DNA of 64,000 nucleotides from Daphnia pulex (Eukaryota > Arthropoda > Branchiopoda > Diplostraca > Daphniidae), in assembly GCF_021134715.1 (NCBI RefSeq), contig NC_060028.1:3618501-3682500 (forward strand). The letters are read 5' to 3'. Shown one piece after another: positions 1 through 12,370 of the stretch. The notes under the pieces were generated by a model. That model made no database searches and had not been told where the DNA came from. It worked only from the letters and a program-made list of their open reading frames with translations. Position 1 is the stretch's first letter; every line of letters begins with the position of its first letter. Position numbers and translations under genes: made by a program.

Positions 1-426
1 AAATAATAAGCAATAAAGGTATGGCATGTATGGTAAAAGGGTATTTCCTTTTTGAAAAAAAAAATTTCGAACAAAGAAATCAAATGAAAGTTGATATTTC
101 TACCGCCAGAGGATTTAGGGAACGATGAATACACTTCAGGCCATTGGTCTGAAAAGGCACCTCCTTTCGGGCCACCATAAGCGCTAGTTGTATGTTTATA
201 AAACACACCGCGCCAACACCACTCTATCGATTCAGGCCTTCAGTCCATGACTCCATGCTTCAGTCGCGTGGTCGCACAGCATCGTTGCGGACGTACTGTC
301 AATTTTGTCAAAGTTCTCATGGGAATTATAAATTCAAAACTTTCTTTCTCCGTTGCAAAACAATAAAAAAAATTAATTTGGGAAAAAGAATAACTAAGCA
401 AAGTTTTCTTGCACGAACAAACATGG

Positions 427-717
427 GGGGAGCATACGGGAATTCTAAAAGAGAATAATATACAAATTTCAATGAACGGTAAGGGTAGAAGCATTGATAA
501 TATTGTGATTGAAAGATTCTTTAGAACTTTACAATATAATTGTATATTTATAAACGATTTTAAAAATATTAAAGAACTTAAAGATGGGATTAACAGATAC
601 ATGGATAAATATAATAATCAAAGATTCCACTCAAGTATTGGCTATAAAAAACCGATGGGAAGTTTTTTTTACCCTTTTCTATTTACCTATCTGAGTAAAG
701 ACACTTCCAGCAAATAG
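427..717 (+). pseudogene. C-terminal fragment of a bacterial IS3/IS481-type transposase
   Basis: The reading frame holds the last part of a DDE integrase-type transposase core. It has the block SIDNIVIERFF, in which the glutamate after DN is the third catalytic residue of this family, and the usual end block NQRFHSSIGYKKP. The two upstream catalytic aspartates are absent, so this is roughly the last quarter of the protein and cannot be active. The frame has no introns, is very AT-rich and ends in TAG. The family is typical of bacterial insertion sequences and is not a normal arthropod transposon. A bacterial MnmG fragment follows about 100 bp downstream in the same orientation. I infer transferred bacterial DNA, perhaps from a Rickettsiales-like symbiont; assembly contamination is the alternative. 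Confidence 0.75.
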
Positions 718-820
718 TTCGTCCAACTTTACCCTATCATTAGTTAGATAAAATGACTTTCCTAAATATTGATGCTACAGCTCAAAAATAACAAACTGCA
801 GCTGGAGACTTATCACCATA

Positions 821-952
821 TTCCTAAAAACAATTCCTGGGCTTAAAAATGCTGTTATGTTAAAACCTGGTTACGCAATAGAATATGATTATGTTGATCC
901 TAGAGAATTAAAAGCAACGTTAGAAACAAAAAAAGTCAAAGGATTATATTTT
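821..952 (+). pseudogene. mnmG: Bacterial mnmG (gidA) fragment
   Basis: A 44-codon open stretch matches the central FAD-domain region of MnmG, the tRNA uridine-34 carboxymethylaminomethyl-modifying enzyme that works with MnmE. The block [15 protein letters not shown] followed by a KATLE block and then KGLYF is characteristic. Intact proteins continue with AGQINGTTGYEEA, but here similarity stops right after KGLYF and the frame runs to a stop about 50 bp later. The PGYAIEYDY wording is that of bacterial MnmG; animal mitochondrial MTO1 reads differently at the same place, as far as I recall. It is a truncated, non-functional piece lying next to the transposase fragment upstream. Confidence 0.75.
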
Positions 953-1421
953 ACGATAAAATCTAGGCAAATGAAAAGCTGGACTATTGACTTTTTTGTC
1001 TAATCATGAAAAAGATGTTTTTGTTTTTCTGATAATTTGCCAAAATGCTTGGCTTTTAACAATGCCAGATGTTCTATTTGGGGAATGCGAAAAAATTTAT
1101 TTACAAACAACTAGAAAAGGAGGGGGCTTATAGCTTAAGTAATTTTTTATAATGAACGTTGTCCTCGCTGTCAGGCTTGCTGTCGGAATTTTCCGAATCT
1201 ACACAAACAAAAAATAAAAATGTTCAAGGAGAATCGTTTTATTTCCCTACAGTTATAGTTACCAGTATTGCATTTCGATGCCAAGTTGTCTGACATTGAT
1301 TCGATGTTCATCTTCATATTCTTCCTGACTCTTTTTTTTCCAGCCATCTCTCCTTTCTAGCATTCCTCTTCTGCTGTTTGTTGTTTCGTTTCACCTCCAG
1401 TTACTGACCTTTCTCATCTCC

Positions 1422-1505
1422 TTGGTCATTTTTATTCTGCTGAGCCCCATCATCTTCAGCTCTTTGGTCATTTTGGATTCTGCTGAGTCCCATCATCTTC
1501 ATCTG
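1422..1505 (-). repeat. Two-copy 42 bp tandem repeat in a charged reading frame
   Basis: Two imperfect copies of a 42 bp unit start at 1422 and 1464 (core TTGGTCATTTT...TTCTGCTGAG...CCCATCATCTTCA). On the minus strand both copies are open in the same frame and encode 14-residue units rich in D, Q, N and E. The frame extends over about 80 codons (1401-1643) but has no recognisable domain. It may be a low-complexity exon or only a repeat. Confidence 0.5.
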
Positions 1506-1865
1506 CTTTTTCAATTTCATATCCTTATGTAATCCCAATAATCTGTTACTATTAGTTACCTTGCTCATCCTTATCGCTTTTTTTATCCACACATTCATCC
1601 CTCTCTTCTGAACCATGGGAGACTTTCTCATCATCAGAATCATTGGAATAATCCCTATTAACCACTAGTTGTATTTCTTCAGCTAAAGAAGTTTTAAAAA
1701 GTAAAGTTAGCACTGATTTTGTGGTAACATTGTAATTCTTTTACCGCAGCATTCTGCGCACTCTTCACTGAGACGGTCGAGGCTGTAGTTAAAGCATCCT
1801 GATACGTTATAAAACATAAAGGAGGTACTGTCAATTTTTTCAAACTTTCGTGGGAATTGTCCAAC

Positions 1866-1943
1866 TTACCAAAATTGTAAGTGTTCACTTACAATTTTTT
1901 TACAAAGGACTGCGAAGATGAAGTTCACTTACAATTTTGGTAA
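1866..1943. repeat. Perfect 18 bp inverted repeat (hairpin)
   Basis: TTACCAAAATTGTAAGTG at 1866-1883 is exactly the reverse complement of 1926-1943, with a 42 bp spacer that itself contains further CACTTACAATTTT sequence. This is the structure of a small foldback element or MITE remnant. Confidence 0.8.
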
Positions 1944-2058
1944 TTTTGACTGCGTACAAAAAATGAAGCAGCTCAGCAAAGGTCATGTAAGGACACTTTG
2001 TTTAACCGTTCTCTACTATGACAAACATATACATGGGGTGAAATAAAAATTTACTTAC

Positions 2059-2719
2059 TTCTCCAAATACTTAAATGCTTTTATGGAAGCTTCCGAAGCA
2101 GCAGTTCTAACGTCACATGCTTTAATAAGGAGACGTTTTGATTCTTCGTCCATGCGTGCAACTTCTTCATAAGCTTTACGAGCCTTTTCTTCGGGTTTAA
2201 ATTTCTGCTTTCTTTCCTCTTCTTTTTTCTCGATTTTAAGTTGTTGTTCTCTTGCGGCCTCCTTTCCCTTTTCTTGAACTCGGAAAACTCTTTCGCAATC
2301 TTAATTTCTTCCTCCTCATCTTCCTTTCTCGTCCTTTTACATTTTTGCAGCTTATCACCTCTATTTCTTCTTTACTTTTCTTCTCTCCTTCTTTGTTTTT
2401 CCTGTCATCTGTATATTTCACTGTCCTTTCCCATACTTCTTCAGCTTTTTCAACACTTCCACTTCCACTTCATAGCTTCCTCTTTTTCCTTTATTACTTT
2501 CATACTTTCTTCGTTTTTCTTGCTTGACTTTTCTACACTTCCTTTTTCAACCTCTTCACTTCTGTTTTCATCTCTGCTTCCCATGAACCCTTCTTTTCTT
2601 TCAACAATAATTTCTTCAATGGAATCATCTCCGCCGACTTCATCCGTCACTTCAAGATTTTCATAATCAATTTGTGACAGTGACAGTATGCTTTCGTCGA
2701 GTTCCTGATCGGATTCCAT
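2059..2719 (-). pseudogene. Charged coiled-coil protein exon, frame-disrupted
   Basis: The minus strand starts with ATG (2719) and encodes a very acidic N-terminus (MESDQELDESILSLSQIDYE) running into a lysine/glutamate-rich coiled coil. The coil continues at 2060-2240 as KFKPEEKARKAYEEVARM and then RTAASEASIKAFKYLEK, and ends at a good splice donor (GTAAGT at 2058-2053). The middle part (about 2240-2450) needs at least two changes of frame to stay open, so either small introns or indels lie there. I see no catalytic domain and do not recognise the family. A decayed gene is the simplest reading; an intact gene with short introns is possible. Confidence 0.4.
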
Positions 2720-2759
2720 TTTTTAATTTTTTTTTAAGACAATAGAAAATTTGCACTAC

Positions 2760-5700
2760 AAATAAAGTTTCTGGGAAGGTATTCTTTTCAACATTTAGAG
2801 ATACCTATCAATTGTCAGTGGAAGGACTGGGAACAAGACTGTGAAGAAGAAATTGAAGAAAACTTAACAATTTCATCAAATTTCTCATTCGCAGAAGAAA
2901 TTGAATGAAACTAGAACGTTTCCCTTACAAATCTCCTTCGCATTTCTTTCAATCATGGTGAACAGTGAATTTCATCCGGTGTTATTCTCTTGATGGAGCT
3001 TTGACCAAGATTTGCCATTTGCGAAACATATACTCATTAGTTTCACACTGACTGGATTATGGCGTAAAAATGTCACGATTTCACGAGACTTGGTGAAAAG
3101 GCCTAAAAAACAAATCTAGTTATTGTTTGATTTCAAAGTTAATTCCTAAATGTTTGATCTACGTAACAAATGAAGATTTTTCTTAATGGCATCTTTACAT
3201 TTACATTGGCATCTGTACATACCGAACATGTCTCCAAGTATTAATGTTATTTGCGGCCTTGACGATATCATTAGCATTGTTAGTAACGACTGCTGCTATT
3301 TTATCGGTCAACTTCCATCCAGACACCAAATCTCTGGGATCTCTAGCAAGATTTTCAGCAGTGTGGCTGACTTCGAACGTTAACCGTTGGATAACCTATA
3401 TTAGTAATTTACATCCAACCATCTACAGTGAGAGAAACCCTTTGACGGCTGATAAATTTGTATGAGTTTTAATGTCGGATCCTGTATACAACTCGGGTAA
3501 AAGAGAATGGGTCAGTGTACTGCGGGTTGGTAGTGAAAGACGGGGATCGTTCTGATGAATAAGTGCTCGAAAGTGCACATCCTCAACGATCGACAGTAGC
3601 TGTAGAGATCGAACTATGAAAAGGGTGAACACACAGAGAAATTCCTTCATTTTTACTTCACGGAAAGAGTATGGCAAATTCCCATTGTGCCTGAAACAAA
3701 TTGTTTTGTATAGCTTTATCTCATTTGATTATAATACATTTAGATTATTACTCGAGGTTGACATTGAAGTCCAGATGAAACCGTATTAACTTATGCAACG
3801 ATACTACAGCGGGATGAGCCAGCAGACTCAGAAGTGTCTAATGAAATAATAAGTAAGTAATAAATAAGTAAAGCCAAGATTCGTAATACATTCATATTGG
3901 TTATAATAATTTAAAACTCACTTGGCCTAGACGACGATGAATTTCTCTCTATGCCTACCGTGGCAAGTTAATCATCTTGATTGTGTGATTTTATATCATT
4001 TTTTGCAAATAAAATAACAAAATAAATTGTTGTTTCCCTGCTAGTCACTGACATGAAAACCCTATACCGACTTACTGACAATGTTACACTTATACTCAGT
4101 ACTATTAAGAACAATTCATTGTTCCATTTGTTTTGTTTAAGTCAGTTTATCAGATAGCAGTGTCAGAAAACAAAGCTTTGCACAGCAATTTGTGTCATCA
4201 GATTCCGATAGCAATGTTAGCTATGTGTTAATCAGGGCTAATTTTCAATGGTTTCTTAATTAAATTATAATTAACTTTATTTTCTCAAATAAACCAAAAA
4301 ATAAACCACAGAAAGAATAAAATATTAAGAAGTAGTGCTTTGTGCTTGGAATTGGGAAAAATGGATGCAGGCCCGCTACTTAAAATTGGCAATGATACTT
4401 TAAGGATAATGTTGTCCTTTTTTAACTAAAAAATAATTAGGCCCAGGTAAAAATGTGATGTGATTATTACATTCTAATTACATAGTTTAGGTACAAAGTT
4501 AGCTTGGGCCATTTTTGTAGTACACATAGTATTAACTATGTGGTATTCATAAACTAAATACCTAATAATTATTATTATAAATGGTTAATGAAGAGTTTAT
4601 TGAATGGTTTAGTTTTTGCTGGATAGCATATTAAGAGAAAAACCTTTGTGTTACAGTAATACAATTTCGAAGATATTATTTCTTAAATTATTAATAATAC
4701 ATTTTATATAAGTATAAATTTTATAATAAATCGTGCGATATAAAACAGTAGATCATTCTAATATGTATTTTGATATGAGACCCCGAAACCTAGCTTAAGA
4801 TAAACAATGTATTTAAAAAAATATTGAAAATACACCGGTTTTGACTGGATATTACTATACATTTTCTGATATAACTGCCAGAGTTGCACATGTATTATAA
4901 ACTATTCTCAGAAAAAGTCCTAATAAGCCCATCGGAGGGGTGAAATAATTGAAAACCGTACCTTTAATGCGCGATGCTAGATATGATTGATTAGAATAGA
5001 CATTCCGAAGTACTGAATATTTTTATTTTTATGTTTTACTACGTACCGAACATTTAAATGCTTGAAAATGTATTAGATTATGGCATAATAAATTGGTTAC
5101 CTATTTTACTACGTACTCAATACGTAATTACTAGGGAAAATAGGAACGTATGTATTGAGTTACTTATTGTACTACGTAATAAATAGGTAGTTACTATGTT
5201 GCACAAGTTAATCTTCACTTAACTACGATGAGCAAAAAATTGCACTTTCATAAAAAAAGAAATAATTCTTTGTACGAAAACCAGCACAGTTACCGAAAAG
5301 TATTCGGGACCGTTGTTACAAATCTCTAACTAATTACCTAATTGCAGATTCTTTGCTACTATTCACAGTTGAGTCTAGCATTCAATTTCTAGCAATGCTG
5401 TCGAAATATAACGAAAGGGCAACAATGATGAGTTGAAACATGCTAAAAGTGTCAAACTTCATAAATTTGAATCCTTTGAGCAACGCTTTTTCGTCTTTGG
5501 CTACTCTGTAAGTGTTGTTTAACGGCGGAAATTTTGAGTTAAAATAATCGTAGCTTTCTCGGTTTTACAATTCACTGATGGTGGCTTAAAGTTAATCTTA
5601 ATCGAGTTTCACATGAAATTGTTACCAAAGATACGGTTTGAAGGGATTGTTACGAGGTTATTTTTTAAGGGAAAGTCAAGCATATATACTGATAATTACT

Positions 5701-6700
5701 TAAATTTATCAAGGCGTATTTTTAAGTAATTCTTGTGAAGACGAACTGGGAGTAAAGAAGAACATATTCAACTTGAAATACATGAAAATAAAGATTTGGG
5801 TCTTCATAATTTAACAGCAATATGCTTTTCGACATGGCGCAATCAGCAGTTTTTGGACTTGAAAGTTTCACGTGTTCCCCGAAGTAGCTCGACACGTTAA
5901 AGGGGAAAAGGGCAGTGTACAAAGGAAAAAAGAAGTGGAATTAAAACTAAAACTATGTAAACACTGAAGTATTTAAAGTTTTACGACCGCAGTAATGTAA
6001 CATTGATTATTTAAATTTTGTAAAAATGGCAGTGAACAAAGGAAAACAAAGTAAATGGCAGTGGTAGTGAACACCACATTGTTCTGTAGAGATGCAGTAT
6101 TTAGTTCTAGTTTGATGTATGCGTTATGGTGCTGTGTGGCGAGTGTGTTCCAGCACCGGCGCTGCCTAGAATAAGTTAGGGTGCGTATCACAGTGACGGA
6201 ATCACAGTTGGTAGGAGTCTCTTAGGTATCAATAGCACAATCGAAGCTTGCATCAGTGTATCACTAGAAAAACGTTTCAAAAATAGCAATGTTTGCAAAA
6301 ATTTCAAAAATTCTTGGCAAAGGTACTGATTTCACCAAAAAAAATTTACTTGAGTAAACTTCATCATAATTCTCTTGTACTATTTCGTGTTGTAAGGAAC
6401 AAACGAATCAACGATCAAGTGTTTTTCTTTAGACCCAACAGAAACACTCCTACGATCTCGACTGATTTTCACGGCTTCACCTAAATGGTGATTCAGGAGC
6501 TATCACACTTGGTTATCTAACACAAGTTAACCAAACCCAGACTAAATTTACTAGTATAACACAATACTAGCGATATAACTGTCAATTTATCTATATACAA
6601 CAAAGTTATATTGAGTTGCATACATGACGTTCTTATGATGTGCTTTACTTAAAGAGTTCTTAGTTCAGGAGAACTGTTTCAATTTACCACGCGTAAGGAA
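2760..6700. other. Gene-poor AT-rich stretch
   Basis: No reading frame here has a recognisable domain or convincing exon borders. Runs of A/T and simple ATT repeats (about 4560-4720) dominate. The short frames at 3186-3677 and 5722-6484 look random. The only structure I can support is the small inverted repeat near 5.1 kb. Confidence 0.5.
5114..5161. repeat. AT-rich inverted repeat with repeated TACTACGTA motifs
   Basis: TACTCAATACGTA (5114-5126) is mirrored by an imperfect complement (ACGTATGTATTGAGT, 5146-5160). The motif TTACTACGTA occurs three times around it (about 5037, 5106 and 5172), roughly 66-69 bp apart. It looks like a remnant of a small palindromic element. Confidence 0.5.
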
Positions 6701-6722
6701 AATTACCGTGGGCAAGAGGCTG

Positions 6723-6980
6723 AGATCAGGTTGACAGGGCCGTCTGTCGACGTCGCGATGGCCGACGGTGGTTGTCTCCCAACTAGGGTGCTTTTCGGGT
6801 TTCTGTTTTTTTTTTCAGCAAATAGTGACGTCGTGCAAAAGTGTTATGTCGGCCTGAATGCCGATGGCCAACGACCACTATCCGATGGCCGATGGTCATG
6901 AGCGACAGCCACTGAAACAGAACGACGGCCAACCACCGAGGACAGGATGCTGAAAAAATCAGGTTGACTGGGCCGTCTGT
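6723..6980. repeat. Direct repeat ATCAGGTTGAC-GGGCCGTCTGT
   Basis: A 22 bp block (ATCAGGTTGACAGGGCCGTC then TGT) at about 6725 recurs at about 6959 with one mismatch. The interval is GC-richer than its surroundings and contains several GGCCGATGG/CCGATGGCC motifs, including the near-tandem GCCGATGGCCAACG and CCGATGGCCGATGG at 6860-6895. No gene is evident. Confidence 0.5.
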
Positions 6981-7439
6981 AGGACGAACACGACGGGAGG
7001 AAGAAAGTAACTTTGGCCTTTCTTTGTGCCTGACAATCGAGTGGCGTCGCTATTAAGAAAGTTTTCAAAAAATTGTTTGTTTTGCTGCACCGGAGTGAAA
7101 GGTGAGCCTCAGCCGCCCCGCGACACGAGTTCTACGGTGACAGTCAAATAAGCGCATCATTTTAAGAATGGGAGGTTTTTTTGTTGTTTAGTTCTTGTGC
7201 AGAAATCCGGGCTGTACGGTCGATTTAAACGACCTGGTTTCCCAACACATCTTAAAATGGTTCGCATGTTTTTCGCACATGCCACGGCAACCTCTGATAT
7301 GAGTCCAAGATTAAAACGAACTTCAAAGTTGGCAGCAAAGGCATCCGATGAAAATGTTACCGAAATTGCTACCAACCCGCTGACCCTTTGGTGCTTGTCA
7401 TGTCTCAACCAACCAGCTTCATAATTTTGCTTCAATATT

Positions 7440-10400
7440 TGGAATGTTCACCCACTTAAACCCTATCCCCTCCCTCCCCCCAAAAAATGTTTTCTTGTTT
7501 GTATTTCTTGTTGATTTTCATATAAATTTTTTTTCTGTACTGTCGATAGGGGTTATCGAATGTGGTTATTTTTGTGATCCAAAATAGTGGCACATCTCCA
7601 TAACTGGCTTGTAACCAGACATCACCAGGATGGATCAGAGATGAGGGAGTTATTGGTTCTGACCGCCGATGGTTAAGATTTGTAACCTGCCACTACACTG
7701 GACTTGTCACTTTAAGTATTTTGGTAATTTTTATTTATTGATGGTACCAACTTGCTTACTTTTTTATGAGGCAAAGGAAATCCAAAGAAGTAAGCAAAAA
7801 TCGACACTGCTTCGAAAATGCTTGAGTTACTGACAGAAAAATAATTATTTAGAGAAACGTTTTCAGTTCTTTTTTTGGTCAACAAATTATCGCAGTAGAT
7901 GTGAAGCAAGAAAGCGTTTTGTTGTTTTTTTTCACTTTTTACAAGGCAAAAGAAGCGCACGTGCCAGGAGCCGGCCCTGTCAAGTTATTTTCCTAACCGT
8001 ATCACTTAAAATATAAATAGAGATCAATAAAAATATCAACATCTGGACGGTTGGTTAAGTAAAAAAAATCTCTCTCCTCTGTCGAGAAGGTAGCAGCCCA
8101 TCTGAAACTGCTGTTCTTTGTCACGAACCTGACGGTCGACTCTTCGACCATCCTCCTCACGTGTCTTCCTTTTAAAATTTTTATTATTTTTTTACCGTCT
8201 TTTTCGCGAAATACTTTGACTGTTATTTTTATTTTTATTCCACCGAGATTTCCAGATCTTCGATTGTTTGTGTGTGTACCTAGTCATTGAGAAGAGAGAC
8301 CACTTGCATGAAGGCGCTATCTATAAGAGCGTCTGATATGTCTCGCAGTTTCCATGAAAAGAAGTGTTAGAAATCCTCGGCAGCGATAAAAAGAAATAAC
8401 GCAAAATTAAAGTTTAAAACGTAAACGAATTGCAAAAATAAAAAAAAATGCCTGATTATTATATTTATTATTATTATATGTCTGGTCATTCGCCACTAGG
8501 AAGTCCACCGTTGCCCAAAACTATGTCCCCAGTGTGAATACAAAAAGCTAATTCATAGCGTAAACCAGAGCAATTGAATTTGTGTGACCGACATTTGGGA
8601 TCTAACTCTGTTGGCTCCATGATTGTGAAGGCTGTTCCATCCAGAGAAACGAATGTCGATGTTCCTCTTGGAGCATTTTGAAAACACTTATTCCAATCGA
8701 TTATATTATTCGCGAATTTAAATGACAGGAAATTTTAATCAACTAAAACCTGGGCTAAAGTAGAGCTTTTTTAACCGTAAAATATTTTCGGTTCAAGCAA
8801 CCGTTCTGTGATATGGAACTATTTTCCGTCGTGAAAATGCCGTTGCGAAACCTTCATTTAGTATTTCTAAATAAGTAATCTTTAAATTTTCAAATCATAC
8901 TTAAACGACCCTTAGAAGACTGTAATGAATTCGCTGATGCCTCTGGAAGCAACAGTCAAACAAAAGGATTTCAGTCAGACGCAGAGAAGCGCATTGTAAG
9001 TAAGCTCAGATTGCAAAATTGTACACAACAATCAGCGCATTTCAATGGAAGTCTACAGAAACCTGCCACAGAAAAAGACAAGTTAATCGTTGCCGCTTCC
9101 ATGTTTGGCAAGTTTCCTCTTGTACTTCAATCATGGCCACTTCTCGGTCAAATAATATTTACTCTTCTTGTTGTCTTCTTAGACAATCTTGTTAAAGTCT
9201 TTCCATTGTATTTTCTCTCCTGAGCAGGTGTTGTGCATCCAGGGCGTTCCAAATATTCTGGAATCTTTCGCCCCCAGCGGCTGCGTCAGGAGCAATTCCA
9301 GCAGGCGTGTATTTCTAGAAGCGACGACATCAATAGCATTTTCAAAGCACGGGATTAATTATCACGTGCAGAAAAGGATTTCTCACATCAACCAAACTAA
9401 AAAATAAAGATACAAATATATAGACACTTAGACAGCCACCTTTCCAGACTTCATGCAGACACAAAACAATGTTAAATTCAAAACATGAAGACATTCTAAA
9501 CAACAAAGGAACCTTTAGTAGAAAGATGACAGACAAATGAATTCACAATCATGGCAAGTAATCTCTAGAAAGAAAGAGCAAAGTTACATAACTAGCAGAG
9601 AGAGACACACGACGTTCTGTGACAGTAGACTCACAAATCAATTTATAGCTGTTTTCGCCGGACCATGATTGGTTGGAGTTTTCAAATAGAAGTGGAAGTC
9701 TCTCCTGAGTGCCATGTTTTTTCTTTGACGAAGAACACAAGTCAAGTATTGCTGGACAAGATGGATATCGTGGGTTGGAAGAATGCCAGCAAGTCCCAAG
9801 GCAGCTGATCAATCAAACTCCTAGGACTAGAGTGAAAACCAATCGAATTGTCGAACTGTTCTACAAGCTCGAAACAGACGTGCTGGTCGGACAAAAGAAA
9901 CTGGCCAAGAAAAGATTGAAGTCAACAGATAAGTCCATAGACCGATATACTCATAAACGCATGGAAAGCGTTGAATGGGGACATATTTTGACACAAGCTA
10001 CGCAATATGTTGCGCAAATCAGAACAAATGCCTTCATTTCAAGAGTTTCTTTCCTCCATTCATAGTAATCGGTGACGGGCCAAACAAGCTGAAGATCATG
10101 CGAAAAAAGGCATTGCCAGCTACTTTTCCAAATGGAGATGGAGAGCCCTTCAAATCTTCCTCTCCAAAGCTGTTATGAATTGCCCGAGAGATAAATCCTT
10201 CTCCACTTTCAAAATGACAAAGAACTATCTACGGTACACCATGAGCAAACATCCATTATTTTCGCATCTCCAAACGGCAAACGTTGTTTTGGGTTCGATT
10301 TATTGATTTGGATGGTGATATCAATCCTTTTTCTACTTTAAAATGCCACGAAAATTATTCAAAAAACCAAAACTGGCTTAGAATTTAGGGATTTGATATT

Positions 10401-12370
10401 AATCGACAAAGACTTCCAATGAACAATGTTTCAAATTTTGGATTTTCGTTTACACAACGTAAATGAAACTTTGTTTGCGGATGCATTCATTACGTGTTCA
10501 ACAGGTAAAATGAAATATTTTCTTTTGATTACATTTACTAATCTAAATGGAATTAAAAAAAAAAAAGTTATTAAAATTAGCCATTTCCGGGTTCATGTAG
10601 AAGAAAACAAAAGTTTTTTGTAATCCAATCGGATTTAAATTATTTAAATGGAACCAATTACTAGCATCAGTATCAAAATAAGTGATTTGCTCAAGTGTGC
10701 TATGCTGATTTGTTAGCATCAACCATTACTATTCGAAAACGGCAAAAAATCGAATTGAAGACAACGTTTGTTAATTAAAAAAAAACATGTTACTGATAAT
10801 TATCATTGTATTTAAGTAACGCCAATTCATGTGTGTTATTACATCACTGCCAATCTTGTATCGAATGCAGCCAGGAACTGATGTCAATGTAATAAACTCA
10901 TAGGCGACCACCTCTGACTAAACTTCTGCCAAGGTAGTGAGCGAAGTACTTTTACCCACCGATGGAAAACCTGTTTAATAAAACAAATTGAAATTACAAA
11001 CTCCACTTTATTGAGCATCTATGATGGGACTTACAAAACAAACCCAATATGGACATCGATATAGATATATGTCTATCCTATTCCTATAGTGATATACATC
11101 ATAGTGGCATCATTGTACATCATATTTATATCATCATCCTAGAGAGAGAGGGCTGTTGAGAAGGCCGGAACAGGGACAGCATATTGGGCAGCGGCAGCCG
11201 TTTCAATAACACGACTCTTGACAAATGCCCACATCCTATCGGAAAAAGTCACCCATTAACACTCTCTTGAGCTCTAGGTTACTCTTGGTGGCCAATTTGG
11301 TGTTTTCTAAAAACACACTAAAAGCACATGACTGTTCGGTAATAGCCGTTTAGCTTCAGAACTTAAAAAATGGAAGAAAGGTAAAACATTTTTAATCAGT
11401 CTAAGAAAGCTAATCCAACCAATGCTCAAAGAAAATAGTGGTGAGATTTTAAACAAAGAAAAATAATTTGAGGTAAGAAAATCAAATCGAAGCATGAAAA
11501 CATCTTTGAAACATGTTTAAAAAAAACTATGAGAGCTATTAAAGTCAGAATAGGGAAAGATAAAAGTATTTGGGATAAATTTAGGGATAGATAAAGTTAT
11601 TTTTTGAACAGATGTCCTTTTGTATCTTATTGATACATGAAATATCGATTCAACTCATAGTTTCACAATAATAACATACGGAAAGGCCATGAAAAGTTAT
11701 ATTATGCAATTCTATAGATGGTGATTATAAAAAGACATTAATATCAAGGTTATTGTTAATTCAAAGAATTTGATCTAAGGTAATAGTCCTGATTATTTTT
11801 TCAATTTTACAATTAGAACTTGAAGTCATATAGTCATGGTCTCATTAATAACTGGTATGCGGAATCAACGTGAAAATAAAATTTTCATTTTTTCTTCCAA
11901 TTACTGAAGCTCGTTTATTCTTTTTTTCACGGATTAAAAAATCTTATTTTATTGAGGTATTTTTTAAAACATTCATCCGTTTATTTTTGGAACTTTTTAA
12001 GGCAAGCCAGCAATGTGAGGAGGTTTATTCTTCGGGAAGAATAGCGAATAAACCGAGATAACATATAGCTCTGTTATTTTCTGAAAAAGCAATTCGTCTT
12101 ATTATATTGTCGCGTACAGTTTAGTACAGACGTCTATCATAGAAACGATTCTGGGGAATGACGACAAGGGGACGAATGACGATGATGACATAAGGTCACC
12201 TTGTAACCCTACTTATAAGACGACCCCCTGTAGACGTAAGGTTGAATCGAGTTGGGCCAAGTCTGGTGTGTGGGTCTCTCTGCTAATTGGTGTTGGGCAC
12301 TGTCGTCCGTTTTCGTGTGTTGGGAGTGACGGCAGTGCATGTGCTTTGGTGGAGGCTGGGCTCGTGCAAT
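7440..12370. other. Long stretch without an identifiable gene
   Basis: Frames of 60-118 codons occur (for example 9011-9223, 9709-10065 and 10426-10623), but none shows a known domain, a consistent exon chain or a biased composition that would set it apart from chance. The longest (9709-10065, plus) is moderately charged and I cannot identify it. Poly-T and poly-A tracts are frequent. Confidence 0.4.

Noticed and set aside
1000..1135. Open plus-strand stretch after the MnmG piece ([20 protein letters not shown])
   Set aside because: It could be more bacterial sequence, but I recognise no family.
2241..2666. Plus-strand 141-codon frame rich in Ser, Phe and Leu
   Set aside because: It is the antisense shadow of the Lys/Glu-rich minus-strand coiled-coil sequence.
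7157..7435. Overlapping plus (75 codons) and minus (92 codons) frames
   Set aside because: No domain, no splice logic and both strands open by chance; GC-richer patch only.
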